Shown here piece after piece: positions 41,005 to 49,890 of a DNA stretch of 64,000 bases. Each line of letters starts with the position of its first letter. Within the stretch, counting starts at the first letter, position 1. A program made the position numbers and the translations under genes. The stretch comes from Arthrobacter gandavensis (lineage in GTDB: Bacteria > Actinomycetota > Actinomycetes > Actinomycetales > Micrococcaceae), in assembly GCF_009192735.1 (NCBI RefSeq), contig NZ_VTFU01000004.1, positions 124,001 to 188,000 on the forward strand. Direction: 5' to 3'. The notes under the pieces were generated by a model that was not told the DNA's origin, did not search any database, and saw only the letters and a program-made list of their open reading frames with translations.

Positions 41005-41718
41005 ATGCCCCGCAAGACCATCCACGGTATCGACCTGACCGCTCCGGGCGGCCTCGAAGCCCTCTTTGCCTTCCGCCGCGCACAGTTCGGCGACGCCATG
41101 ATGATGGCCGACGGCGGGGACGGTGGCGAAGGTGGCGACGGCGCTGGCGCTGGCGCTGGAGACGGTGACGGTGACGCAGCCGCTGCTGCCGCTGCCGCCG
41201 CCGCGGCGGATGCCGCCAAGGGCGCCACCGCATGGGACGGCAAGATCGAGTCCCTGCCCGCCGACGCCCAGAAGGTCATCGCCGACCTGCGCAAGGAAGC
41301 CGGAGACGAGCGGATCGCCGCCAAGACCCTGGCTGCGATCCAGAAGGCACTCAACCCCGATGCCAAGGACGAGAAGCCCGACGCGGCCGCGCTCACCAAG
41401 GCCCTCAATGACCGCGAGGCCGACGCCAAGCAGGCCAAGACCGAGCTGGCCGTCTACCGGCTGGCAGGCAAGAACGGCGCCGACCCCGACGCCCTCCTAG
41501 ACTCCCGCGGCTTCCTGGCGAAGCTCGCGGACATCGACCCGTCCGACACCGCCAAGGTCACCAAGGCGATCACGGACGCGGTCAAGGACAACCCCAAGCT
41601 CAAAGCGGTCCTGGCGGCCGGCGCGAGCGGCGCGGACCTCTCCGGTGGATCCGGCGAGAAGCGCAACCGGAGCAACGTCACCCTCGACAGCGCTCTCAGT
41701 ACCCACTACGGCAAATAA
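41005..41718 (+). CDS. Capsid scaffolding protein
   Basis: The ATG at 41005 follows TTGGAGGAACC and gives 237 residues. After a short ordered N-terminus comes a low-complexity GDGGEGGDGAGAG and Ala-rich stretch, then acidic helices (LRKEAGDERIAAKTLAAIQK, LNDREADAKQAKTELAVY), typical of scaffold proteins. It lies directly before the capsid gene. Confidence 0.83.
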   Translation: MPRKTIHGIDLTAPGGLEALFAFRRAQFGDAMMMADGGDGGEGGDGAGAGAGDGDGDAAAAAAAAAAADAAKGATAWDGKIESLPADAQKVIADLRKEAGDERIAAKTLAAIQKALNPDAKDEKPDAAALTKALNDREADAKQAKTELAVYRLAGKNGADPDALLDSRGFLAKLADIDPSDTAKVTKAITDAVKDNPKLKAVLAAGASGADLSGGSGEKRNRSNVTLDSALSTHYGK

Positions 41719-41730
41719 CAGGAGAACCCC

Positions 41731-42684
41731 ATGCCCGTAACACTTGCACAGGCCGCCCAGAACGCCACCGACGATGTGGATCTGGCGGTCATCAACGAGT
41801 TCCGCACGAACTCCCTGCTCGACCTCATCACCTTCGATGACGTCGTGAACCCGGCAGGCGGCGGCGCGACCCTGACCTACGGCTACCGCCGGCAGATCAC
41901 CACGGCCACCGCTGACTTCCGAGCCATCAACTCGGAGTACGTGCCGCAGGAAATCACCACTGAGCGCTACACCACGGACCTCAAGGTCCTCGGTGGCTCG
42001 TTCCAGGTGGACCGCGTCCTCGCCAAGGTCGGCTCCGCTGCGACCGGTGAGGTTGCCCTGCAGTCCAAGGCCAAGATCGAGGCCGCGCAGGCCAAGTTCG
42101 GCGAGGCCATGATCCTCGGTGACTCGGACACCGACGAGGATTCCTTCGACGGCCTGTCCAAGGCGCTGACCGGCTCCTCCACCGAGGACACCACCGGTTA
42201 CGACTGGTCCGGTCCGATGGACCAGGCCAAGGCCTTCCAGATCCTCACCAACGTGGACGACCTGCTGTCCCAGCTCGACGGACAGGCCGGTGCGCTGATC
42301 GGTAACCGGCGCCTCATCCAGCTGGTCAAGGCTGCTTCGCGCTACGCCAACCAGTACGTGGAGAGCGTCGGCCCCCGTGACACCGTGATCGGCTCCTACG
42401 GGAGCGCACGCCTGATCGACGCAGGCTTCAAGGCCGGCGCCGCGGACCCGATCATCCCGATCACCGGCACCACGAACAAGATCACGGACCTGTACGCGGT
42501 GCGCTTCGGGCTGGATGGCTTCCACGGCATCAGCACCGTCGGCGGCAACCTGGTCTCCTACTACGCCCCGGACTTCACCACCCCCGGTGCTGTGAAGACC
42601 GGGGAAGTGGAGCTTGGCCCGGTCGGCGTCGTCCTCAAGAAGACGAAGGCCGCTGCTGTGGCTCGCAAGATCAAGGTGGCCTAA
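41731..42684 (+). CDS. Major capsid protein
   Basis: The 317-residue product has an HK97-like fold pattern: an N-terminal arm, TATADFRAINSEYVPQEITT (E-loop region), an ALIGNRRLIQLVKAASRY spine and a beta-rich C-terminus ending VARKIKVA. Position between scaffold and head-tail genes supports the call. Assembles into the procapsid. Confidence 0.88.
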   Translation: MPVTLAQAAQNATDDVDLAVINEFRTNSLLDLITFDDVVNPAGGGATLTYGYRRQITTATADFRAINSEYVPQEITTERYTTDLKVLGGSFQVDRVLAKVGSAATGEVALQSKAKIEAAQAKFGEAMILGDSDTDEDSFDGLSKALTGSSTEDTTGYDWSGPMDQAKAFQILTNVDDLLSQLDGQAGALIGNRRLIQLVKAASRYANQYVESVGPRDTVIGSYGSARLIDAGFKAGAADPIIPITGTTNKITDLYAVRFGLDGFHGISTVGGNLVSYYAPDFTTPGAVKTGEVELGPVGVVLKKTKAAAVARKIKVA

Positions 42685-42686
42685 GT

Positions 42687-43001
42687 ATGGCTGACCCTCG
42701 CGACTACGTTGTGCCCACGAGGCAGGGCACCCCGCTCCGTGATGCCGCAGTGGACCCGCGGGCATCCGACTTCCTGGCACCGTCCAACGCGGGCGCTGCC
42801 GGGGAGCTGGGCAACCCGCACGGCCCGCACGTCATCTCCCCCGGCCTGCATGGTGACGAGAGTGTCCGGACCATCCGTCCGGGTGCTGTCGGCGCCGCAC
42901 CCGACCCGCAGGAAGCCGATGAACTGGCGAACCTGATCGAGTCCCAGCCGACGGCAGCCACACCGGAGCCCACTCCGGAACCGCCTGCACCCACCGAGTA
43001 A
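42687..43001 (+). CDS. Hypothetical head-region protein (104 aa)
   Basis: It starts three bases after the capsid gene. The protein is Pro/Ala/Glu-rich and probably disordered (TRQGTPLRDAAVDPRASDF; PTPEPPAPTE). It may be a head decoration or accessory protein. No family recognised. Confidence 0.6.
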   Translation: MADPRDYVVPTRQGTPLRDAAVDPRASDFLAPSNAGAAGELGNPHGPHVISPGLHGDESVRTIRPGAVGAAPDPQEADELANLIESQPTAATPEPTPEPPAPTE

Positions 43002-43015
43002 CCAAGGAGGCCCGC

Positions 43016-43444
43016 ATGCATCTGTACGCGACCGAATCTGACCTGTCCGAGTGGATGGCCCCGGAGCCGGTCCCGGCCAATGCTGCGGGCCTCCTGCGGT
43101 CCGCCACCAACCTCATCCGGCACGAGACCCGGCTGGCACGCTACAAGACACACGGCGGCCAGCCAACCGAACCCGACATCCGCGAAGCGTTCAAGGACGC
43201 AGCCACGGAGCAGGCCCGGTACTGGGCAGCCAACGGGCTAGACCCCGCGGCCGGAACCCTCACCGAGGCGTCGGGGAAGGTGGTCAGCTCCAAGGCGATC
43301 AAGGGTGCGTCTGTCTCCTACGACACGGCGTCCGCAGCACAGGCCCGGCAGGCGCGTGTGAATGCGCTCAGCACGCTCGCTCCGGAGGCCTGGCAGATCC
43401 TCTCCAACGCCGGGCTTTTGGGCGGGGACGTGAGGCTGCTGTGA
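43016..43444 (+). CDS. Head-tail connector / adaptor protein
   Basis: The 142-residue mostly helical protein follows AAGGAGGCCCGC. Features such as LLRSATNLIRHETRLARYK and IREAFKDAATEQARYWAANG match gp6/gp15-like adaptors that bind the portal ring. Order capsid-adaptor-stopper supports it. Confidence 0.75.
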   Translation: MHLYATESDLSEWMAPEPVPANAAGLLRSATNLIRHETRLARYKTHGGQPTEPDIREAFKDAATEQARYWAANGLDPAAGTLTEASGKVVSSKAIKGASVSYDTASAAQARQARVNALSTLAPEAWQILSNAGLLGGDVRLL

Positions 43445-43767
43445 GTGCTACTGAGGACCTGGAGGATTTCTACGTCCACACGGTAACGGTCGACGTCGTC
43501 ACGAGTGGCGGACCGTGGGGCGATGAGGTCGCCACCTCGGGGCCGCTGCGCTGCTTCGTGGACGACTCCCGGTCCTTCGTCCGCGACTCCAACGGCACGG
43601 AGGTTGTGTCCTCCACGACGATCACCGCGCCCCCGGAGTACCGGGAACACTTCACCCCGGGAGCGACCGTGCACCTGCCCCACCGTGACGCCCAAGTGAT
43701 CGCGGTGGCCGTCGCCGACTCCGCGGCCCTGGACCTGCCCGACCACATCGAAGTTGCCCTCACCTGA
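43441..43767 (+). CDS. Head closure (stopper) protein
   Basis: The GTG start lies in a GTGA overlap. The 108-residue product is a beta-rich protein (HTVTVDVVTSGGPWGDEVAT, EHFTPGATVHLPHRDAQVIA), as in gp16/gpFII-like stoppers. It is next in the head-to-tail order. Family call rests on size, pattern and order. Confidence 0.65.
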   Translation: MSATEDLEDFYVHTVTVDVVTSGGPWGDEVATSGPLRCFVDDSRSFVRDSNGTEVVSSTTITAPPEYREHFTPGATVHLPHRDAQVIAVAVADSAALDLPDHIEVALT

Positions 43768-44111
43768 TGGCCCGCGGGTGGAAGACCAACATCAATCCGT
43801 CCGCCAAAGCGATCCTCTCCGGCGCCGCAGCCCGCGGCCTGGCACTGGCCGGCGAACACATCCTGCAGGTCTCCAACACCAAGGTTCCCATCGAGGAAGC
43901 CACGCTGGAACGCTCCGGTGTCGTCTCCACCGGCCCGGAGAACTTCACCGCCACCGTCAGCTACGACACCCCGTATGCCGCCCGGCAGCACGAAGAAATG
44001 AACTACCGGCACGACAACGGGCGGTCAGCGAAGTTCCTGGAGAACGCCTTCAACTCCGAAACCGACGCGGTCCGCACGATCATCGCCCGAACCATCAGCG
44101 GGGAGCTGTAG
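43767..44111 (+). CDS. HK97 gp10-like tail completion protein
   Basis: The 114-residue protein has the gp10 pattern: an N-terminal Ala-rich helix (LSGAAARGLALAGEHILQV), KVPIEEATLERSGVV, then YDTPYAARQHEEMNYRHDNG and a terminal helix. It joins tail to head. It overlaps the preceding gene by one base. Confidence 0.78.
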   Translation: MARGWKTNINPSAKAILSGAAARGLALAGEHILQVSNTKVPIEEATLERSGVVSTGPENFTATVSYDTPYAARQHEEMNYRHDNGRSAKFLENAFNSETDAVRTIIARTISGEL

Positions 44112-44543
44112 ATGTCCTTCGAAATCGACCTCCTCACCGCCGTCGGCCAGTACCTCGACGCCGCGGGCGCCGGCCGGTGGCTCACCAAGGGCACCTACGC
44201 GGCTACGGACACAGCCATCAGCATCGACGAGCTGCCGATAACACCGGACCGCGGCATCGCCATGAGCCTCTACGACGTCGAGGACACCGCCGGCACTGAC
44301 TCCGTGGTCGGGCTGCAGCTCTGGATCCGCGGGTCCAAGAACAAGGCCAGCGCCAAGGAGACCAAGGACGCTGTCTTCGACGCCCTGCACAACCTGCAGC
44401 ACGTGACCTGGGCGGGCATCCCCATCGTCCGCATCTGGCGTCAATCCGGGGCGAACCTCGGCTTGGACGGTAACGGCCGGCAGGAAATCAGCCAGAACTA
44501 CTACCTCCAGCTCACCCGAACTGGACCCAACCGCACCGATTAG
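44112..44543 (+). CDS. Tail terminator / minor capsid C-like protein
   Basis: It starts immediately after the previous stop. The 143-residue product (FEIDLLTAVGQYLDAAGAGR; VVGLQLWIRGSKNKASAKE) has an alpha/beta form of tail terminator proteins (gpU-like), which cap the tail tube. Position before the major tail protein agrees. Confidence 0.75.
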   Translation: MSFEIDLLTAVGQYLDAAGAGRWLTKGTYAATDTAISIDELPITPDRGIAMSLYDVEDTAGTDSVVGLQLWIRGSKNKASAKETKDAVFDALHNLQHVTWAGIPIVRIWRQSGANLGLDGNGRQEISQNYYLQLTRTGPNRTD

Positions 44544-44553
44544 GAGCCTCACC

Positions 44554-45036
44554 ATGGCAGATCCCACCCCCATCACTCCGGGCGTCGTCTCGGACTGGGT
44601 GCTCGAAGTAGCACCCTACACGACCGGCACCGAGCCCTCCGACTACACGCGGGTGCGCGGCATCACCGACTTCACTCCCCCGGGCGTGGAGAAGAACCTC
44701 GAGGACGACTCCGACTTCGACTCCGAAGGCTGGGCCTCGCAGGTCGCCACCGGGTTGGAGTACGAAATCAGCGGCACCGTGAAGGTCCCCCGGGCCTCCA
44801 TGACCACCGACCCCGGGCAGGCCATCCTCAAGACGGCAGGCAAGGGCCTGGCTGAGTCGGGAGTCGTCCACTTCCGCACGTACAAGCGTGGCGGCACGGA
44901 GGGCGTCAAGGGCACCGCTGATTGCTCCTTCACCGAAGGCGGCGGGAAGCGCACCGACCTGACCACCGCTGAATTCACCCTGGCCGGCCGCGGCGCTCTG
45001 GTGGACTACACCATCGCTGCCGGCGCCGGAGGCTAA
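44554..45036 (+). CDS. Major tail tube protein
   Basis: The 160-residue beta-rich protein (DYTRVRGITDFTPPGVEKNL, EISGTVKVPRASM, FTLAGRGALVDYTI) has the tail-tube fold pattern and sits just before the frameshifted chaperone genes. It forms the hexameric tube rings. Confidence 0.83.
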   Translation: MADPTPITPGVVSDWVLEVAPYTTGTEPSDYTRVRGITDFTPPGVEKNLEDDSDFDSEGWASQVATGLEYEISGTVKVPRASMTTDPGQAILKTAGKGLAESGVVHFRTYKRGGTEGVKGTADCSFTEGGGKRTDLTTAEFTLAGRGALVDYTIAAGAGG

Positions 45037-45042
45037 CAAACT

Positions 45043-45078
45043 CCCTGCTGCGCCGTTTCCAAGGGCGGCGCAGCAGGG
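45043..45078 (+). terminator. Strong hairpin between major tail protein and tail chaperone genes
   Basis: CCCTGCTGCGCCG (45043-45055) and CGGCGCAGCAGGG (45066-45078) form a perfect 13-bp stem with a 10-base loop. No T run follows, so it may attenuate rather than stop transcription, keeping chaperone output below that of the tube protein. Confidence 0.65.
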
Positions 45079-45124
45079 CTACACCCCTCTCCCTTGGACC
45101 CCTACTTACCTTGGAGAAACACGC

Positions 45125-45622
45125 ATGTCTGAACTCAAAGAACTCGGCTCCTTCCTGGACCCCATCCTCGCCGTCCCCTTCCGCGACAAGGTGTACAAGG
45201 TGCAGGCCGTCGACGCTGAAACCGGCCTCCGCCTGCAGAAGCTCCTCGCCACCGGCGTAAAGGCCGCCCAGGATCAGAAAGTCAGCCCCGAAGACATCGA
45301 ACTGGTCTCGGACGCTGAGGAGCTGGGCTTCTACGAGTCCCTGCTGGGCGACACATACGCCGAGCTGACCGCCGCGAAAATCCCCTACCAGGCGCTCAAG
45401 ATGATCGGTTCCGCCGTCTTCCTCTGGACCGTGCAGGACTTCGACAAAGCTGCCGAGTTCTGGAGGGCAGAGGGAAAGGCACCGACGCCCAACAGGGCGG
45501 CGCGCCGAACGGGGACCCGGACAAATACGGGCGCGGCGACTACGACCCGGAAACCGGCCTCTCGGACTACTACGAGTACCCCGAAGGCCACGGCAAAGGC
45601 CGCCCGTGGAAAGACATCCTGA
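45125..45622 (+). CDS. Tail assembly chaperone, short form (gpG-like)
   Basis: This 165-residue frame-0 product follows the major tail protein. The first 118 residues are well folded in pattern (LDPILAVPFRDKVYKVQAV, IPYQALKMIGSAVFLW). The remainder is a Thr/Arg/Ala-rich stretch (RTNTGAATTTRKPASRTT) that is the frame-0 read of the overlapping second gene. It chaperones the tape measure protein. Confidence 0.85.
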   Translation: MSELKELGSFLDPILAVPFRDKVYKVQAVDAETGLRLQKLLATGVKAAQDQKVSPEDIELVSDAEELGFYESLLGDTYAELTAAKIPYQALKMIGSAVFLWTVQDFDKAAEFWRAEGKAPTPNRAARRTGTRTNTGAATTTRKPASRTTTSTPKATAKAARGKTS

Positions 45623-45831
45623 CCCACTGGAACCTCATCGAAGCTGACCTGCAGGACGCCGGAATCGACACAGGTTCCGGCATCCTCCGGCAACGCTCCT
45701 GGCCGTGGCTCGCGGTGCGCATAGCTGGCCTCCTGAACAAACCCCCGGCCATCACCCCCGACGGGCGGGTAATGCCCTCCACCCGGCTCGGCATGCAGCT
45801 CAACCCACCGGACGCACCACGCAAAAGATAA
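45125..45831 (+). CDS. Tail assembly chaperone, -1 frameshift fusion (gpGT-like)
   Basis: Slippage at GGGAAAG (45472-45478, read as G GGA AAG in frame 0) moves the ribosome to the -1 frame. That frame stays open to TAA at 45829-45831. The fusion is about 235 residues. The added 117 residues are clearly protein-like (YGRGDYDPETGLSDYYEYPE, WKDILTHWNLIEADLQD, WPWLAVRIAGLLNKPP). The ratio of short and fused forms sets tail assembly, as in lambda. Confidence 0.85.
45472..45478 (+). other. Programmed -1 frameshift heptamer GGGAAAG
   Basis: The heptamer fits X XXY YYZ with codons GGA and AAG in frame 0, re-paired as GGG AAA after slippage. It is followed at once by GC-rich sequence able to fold. 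Position at the end of the gpG core matches known siphovirus tail chaperone sites. Confidence 0.85.
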
Positions 45832-45848
45832 CTCAATAGGAGGCCCCC

Positions 45849-48071
45849 ATGGCGCTGAACATCGGCGAACTATTCGGCACCATCGGGCTCGACGCCTCCA
45901 ACTGGGACAGGGAACTCTCCCAGGCGCAGGGGAACCTCTCCAAGTTCGGGATCGCCGGCGCGACCATCGCAGCTACTGCAGCTGTCGCCATCGGCGCGGC
46001 CCTCTCCAAGGGCATCGCTGAATCCATCAACGTGGAGGCCGGCAACGACAAGATCCAAGCCCAGCTAGGCCTCACCGAAGAGCAGGCAGCAGTTCAGGGC
46101 AAGGCCGCCGGTGCCCTGTTCGCCAGCAACTACGGCGAATCCATGAAAGACGTTCAGTCTTCCGTCGGCGTGGTCATGTCCTCCATCAAGGGCATGCGCG
46201 ACGCCTCAGACACCGAAGTCGCCGCAATGACCGCCAAAATGATGACCCTCGCCACCGTCATGGAGGTGGACATCGCCCGGGCCTCACAGGTCGCCGGCCA
46301 GATGATCACCTCAGGGATCGCCGTCGACGGAACCCACGCCGCGGACCTGCTGGCCGATTCGCTGCAGAAGGTCCCGGCAGCTCTGCGCGAGGACATCCTC
46401 GACGCCGTCGACGAGTACGGGCCCTTCATGTCCCAACTGGGCATCAAGGGCGAGGAAGCCATGGGCATCCTCGTGAACGCCTCCGAAAAGGGCATGTACG
46501 GGATCGACAAGGTCGGTGACGCCCTCAAGGAATTCACCATCCGCTCCACCGATATGTCGAAGGCAACCGGGGAAGCGTATGACGCTCTCGGCATGAACCA
46601 GGAGCAGATGTCCGCCGACCTGCTGGCCGGCGGCGAGGTTGGGGAAGCCGCCTTCGCCAAGATCATCGGCGGCCTGCAGGAAATGGATGACCCGGTAGCC
46701 CAGTCAGCGGCAGCCCTTGCCCTGTTCGGGACCCCGCTGGAAGACCTCAGCGTCAACGAGATACCCCAGTTCCTCGGCCAGATCGATCCCATGGGTGACG
46801 CCTTCGATTCAGTGGCCGGCGCCGCTGACAAAATGGGCCAGGATCTGGCTTCCAATGCTGCCTCCGGATTTGGCAGCTTCAAACGCCAGGCACAGGCGGC
46901 GCTGGTCGATTTCGTGCAGGTCAACATCATGCCCTCGGTCAGCCAGCTCGCAACCTTCCTCAGTACCACCGTCGGGCCAGCCATCACCGAGCTCGGCGGA
47001 TGGATTACCACCAATCTGATGCCGGCCCTGCAGTCCTTCGGTGGCTGGTTCTCCGAGAATCAGGGAACCATCGCAGTGGTCGCCGGAATTATCGGGACGC
47101 TGCTCATCCCGGTGTTCATCCGGCTGGCCGTGCAGGCCGCGATCACCGCGGCCGCCACCGTCGCTGCGTGGGTGATGATGGTCGCCGGCGCAGTCGGAGC
47201 AGGTATCTCCTACGCCGTTCAGTCCGCCATCGTTGTGGCCTCGTGGGTGCTGATGGGCGCTCAGGCCTTGCTTGCCGGCGCACGGATGGCTGCCGCATGG
47301 TTGCTTGCGATGGGTCCGATCGGGCTTGTCATCGCCCTTGTCGTCGGTCTGGTCGCGCTGATTATTGCCAACTGGGACACGGTGAAGGCTGGGACGGTCG
47401 CCGCCTTTAATGCCGTGGTCAGCTTCATTGCCAGCATCCCCGGTCGCATCATGGCCGGCCTTGCTGCCCTCGGTCAGCTCGCCGGGAAGATGGCCGAATG
47501 GGTCGGCGGAATGTACACCTCAGCCGTTACGAAGTTCGGCGAAATCGTGTCCTACGTGTCTGGAATCCCGGGCAAGATCCTCTCCAGTCTCGGCGATATG
47601 GGCAGCCTCCTCTTGGATGCTGGCGGGCAAATCCTCCAGGGATTCCTCGACGGCCTCAAAGCAGGATTCGAAAACGTCAAGGACTTCGTCGGCGGCATCG
47701 GTTCCTGGATCGCTGACAACAAGGGGCCGAAAGCCTACGACCTGGCCCTGCTGGTTCCAGCTGGCGGGTGGATCATGGACGGCCTCGATAAGGGGCTGCA
47801 GTCCAAGATGGGCATGCTCAAGGGCACGCTCGGGGACGTCTCAAGTGTCATCGCGTCAGGCATCCAACCGGAGCTCGCAGTGACTGGCTCCTACACGGGA
47901 TCGGGTGCCGGTGCGCTGGGCTCCGCCAGCTCAACCATGACGGCGCCGGCAGCACCGATCACCATGAAGGTTTACATCACCGAAGCCGACAATGCGGACG
48001 CCACCGCGCAGCGCGTCTGGTCAAAGGTCCAATTCAAGATGCAGGAAGCCGGGGTCCGCATTGGCTCGTAG
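45849..48071 (+). CDS. Tail tape measure protein
   Basis: The 740-residue protein follows the chaperones after AATAGGAGGCCCCC. It begins with MALNIGELFGTIGLDASNWD, has long helical stretches and a KLAxFGTPLEDL-like phage_min_tail block (about 285-330), and hydrophobic segments between about 400 and 510 (VAGIIGTLLIPVFIRLAVQA; GPIGLVIALVVGLVALIIAN). It sets tail length and may form the membrane channel at DNA entry. Confidence 0.92.
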   Translation: MALNIGELFGTIGLDASNWDRELSQAQGNLSKFGIAGATIAATAAVAIGAALSKGIAESINVEAGNDKIQAQLGLTEEQAAVQGKAAGALFASNYGESMKDVQSSVGVVMSSIKGMRDASDTEVAAMTAKMMTLATVMEVDIARASQVAGQMITSGIAVDGTHAADLLADSLQKVPAALREDILDAVDEYGPFMSQLGIKGEEAMGILVNASEKGMYGIDKVGDALKEFTIRSTDMSKATGEAYDALGMNQEQMSADLLAGGEVGEAAFAKIIGGLQEMDDPVAQSAAALALFGTPLEDLSVNEIPQFLGQIDPMGDAFDSVAGAADKMGQDLASNAASGFGSFKRQAQAALVDFVQVNIMPSVSQLATFLSTTVGPAITELGGWITTNLMPALQSFGGWFSENQGTIAVVAGIIGTLLIPVFIRLAVQAAITAAATVAAWVMMVAGAVGAGISYAVQSAIVVASWVLMGAQALLAGARMAAAWLLAMGPIGLVIALVVGLVALIIANWDTVKAGTVAAFNAVVSFIASIPGRIMAGLAALGQLAGKMAEWVGGMYTSAVTKFGEIVSYVSGIPGKILSSLGDMGSLLLDAGGQILQGFLDGLKAGFENVKDFVGGIGSWIADNKGPKAYDLALLVPAGGWIMDGLDKGLQSKMGMLKGTLGDVSSVIASGIQPELAVTGSYTGSGAGALGSASSTMTAPAAPITMKVYITEADNADATAQRVWSKVQFKMQEAGVRIGS

Positions 48072-48813
48072 CAGCGTCATTTTGGGAGGCCAAGTCCTCC
48101 ACGGCAGGGATCATTTTGGGGACTGGAGAGTGAGTAACCTCGACCCATGGTTCGAGACCCCCGCGGTGAAGGGCGAGTCGGTGGAAAGGGGGAATGCAGA
48201 TGGCGAGTTCGATCTCCCCACGAACTACGCAGCACGCATCATCCCCTTCTCAGGCCGGCTCCTTTGCTCGGGTCCCTCACAGGTCCGGGCCGCAGCGAAT
48301 CGCCTGGCAGGGCTGCTCCATGGAGGCCTCGTCACCATGCAGGTCACGGACGCCGGCGGCACCACATGGGCGAAGGTTAAGCGCAACGGTCCCACCGTGC
48401 CGGTGAAGGTCAACGACCGCATGCTGCGCTTCCAGTTCGATCTGAAGGCACCGGACCCGCGCAAGTTCGGCGCCGTGCAGTCGGTACCGGCCGGCGTCGG
48501 GTCAGCCACCCCTATCCAGAACCGCGGGAACTACCCTGCGACTCCGGTGATCGTGGTGGCAGGCCCAGTGTCTGCTGGAGGCTATACGGTCACGGGCCCG
48601 GGCGGTGAGGTCTTCACAGTGACGACTTCACCCACTGCAGGGATCACGCATCTCATCAACATGCATGATGGCCTGCTGCGCGTGAACGGCAGCATTTCGG
48701 CCGGCGCCGGACTGGTGTCTCGGGCGGATACGTTTACGATTCCACCGGGCGGCAAGCTCAACGTGACTCTTTCCAAGGGTGGACGGGTGGAGCTCTATGA
48801 CACGTACATCTGA
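48061..48813 (+). CDS. Distal tail protein (Dit-like)
   Basis: A TTG at 48061 overlaps the tape measure stop by 11 bases and gives 250 residues. The protein is beta-rich (VSNLDPWFETPAVKGESVER, PFSGRLLCSGPSQVRAAANR, LRFQFDLKAPDPRKFG), as in siphovirus Dit proteins that form the baseplate hub. The start codon is uncertain because no strong ribosome site is seen. Confidence 0.78.
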   Translation: MARSSVILGGQVLHGRDHFGDWRVSNLDPWFETPAVKGESVERGNADGEFDLPTNYAARIIPFSGRLLCSGPSQVRAAANRLAGLLHGGLVTMQVTDAGGTTWAKVKRNGPTVPVKVNDRMLRFQFDLKAPDPRKFGAVQSVPAGVGSATPIQNRGNYPATPVIVVAGPVSAGGYTVTGPGGEVFTVTTSPTAGITHLINMHDGLLRVNGSISAGAGLVSRADTFTIPPGGKLNVTLSKGGRVELYDTYI

Positions 48814-48822
48814 GGTGGTCTG

Positions 48823-49887
48823 ATGGCTTGGCGTATTTGGTCTTGCGACACCCGGACTGGCAGGAAGCAGTCCGTGTTGCCGGCGTCAGACTTCTCCTGG
48901 AAGAACGTACTCAACTCTGAGGGGTCCGGGTCAGCGACGTTCCGACTGTCCGCCAAGGAGGCTGCAGGCTTCAACTGGCGGTCATTGTGCGAGCCGGTGA
49001 ACCGTACGCTGGTTGCCGAGTGGGATGGTGAGCCCGTGTATGCGGGCATCATCTGGGATTGGGATTACGACTTGGACCGTCGGGTGCTCACGGTGAAGCA
49101 TGCCGACTTCTGGTCGATTCTGTCTCGGCGCCTGCTATTCACCACGGACCTATCCAAGATTGCCACCCAAAAGTTGGTCCACGCTTCACGTTCACTCTGG
49201 GACTTGGCGCGCAAAACGGTCGAGGCTGGCACGGTTGGCGTGTTTTCGCTGCCGGTCGTCTACCAGGGCGGCGGTTCTGGCGCCCACTCCCGCACCTATT
49301 ACGGGTATTCGCTGCCCCGGGTGTTGGATGCGCTGGAAGAAATTATGAACATCAGCGGAGGCCCGGATGTTGTGTTCGATCCGCGGTGGTCTGCTGACGG
49401 TTCATCCCTTGAGTACTTGATGTGGGATGCGGCAGATCCGGGCGGGGCGCTGGAGTTCAATCTGTCCGCTGAGTCGTGCGGGTTGTTTGGTGTCCGGGTC
49501 CGCAATGACGCACAGAATATGGCGACCATTGTCATCGGCACGGGCGAGGGTTCCGAGAAGAAGATGCTGACTCGTGCGGCGACTACAGCCACGACTGTGC
49601 ATCTCATGGGGGATGCGTCCTTCCCTCAGGAGAAGGAGTTGGCGGTCCTGCAGCAGCGCACGGATGCCAAGTTGAACCTGCTCAAGAGGCCAACGGAGCA
49701 GTGGTCCGCGAAACTGTTGGCATCTGCCACGCAGCGCGTGACCCTGCTCAAGCTGGGTCGGACGATCCGCGTCTACACCAAGGGCGACCCCATGATTTCG
49801 GATGGTTACCGCACCCTTCGACTCATCCAATACTCAGGCAGCCTGGGCGAAACTATTGACCTCGAATTTCAGCAGATCGGAGCGTGA
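48823..49887 (+). CDS. Minor tail protein (gp37/Tal-like)
   Basis: The 354-residue protein starts MAWRIWSCDTRTGRKQSVLP and reads as the Siphovirus ReqiPepy6 Gp37-like family, with ILSRRLLFTTDLSK and WSAKLLASATQRVTLL segments and a beta-rich C-terminus. It is probably the tail tip protein next to Dit. It has no evident peptidase motif. Confidence 0.75.
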   Translation: MAWRIWSCDTRTGRKQSVLPASDFSWKNVLNSEGSGSATFRLSAKEAAGFNWRSLCEPVNRTLVAEWDGEPVYAGIIWDWDYDLDRRVLTVKHADFWSILSRRLLFTTDLSKIATQKLVHASRSLWDLARKTVEAGTVGVFSLPVVYQGGGSGAHSRTYYGYSLPRVLDALEEIMNISGGPDVVFDPRWSADGSSLEYLMWDAADPGGALEFNLSAESCGLFGVRVRNDAQNMATIVIGTGEGSEKKMLTRAATTATTVHLMGDASFPQEKELAVLQQRTDAKLNLLKRPTEQWSAKLLASATQRVTLLKLGRTIRVYTKGDPMISDGYRTLRLIQYSGSLGETIDLEFQQIGA

Positions 49888-49890
49888 CCG

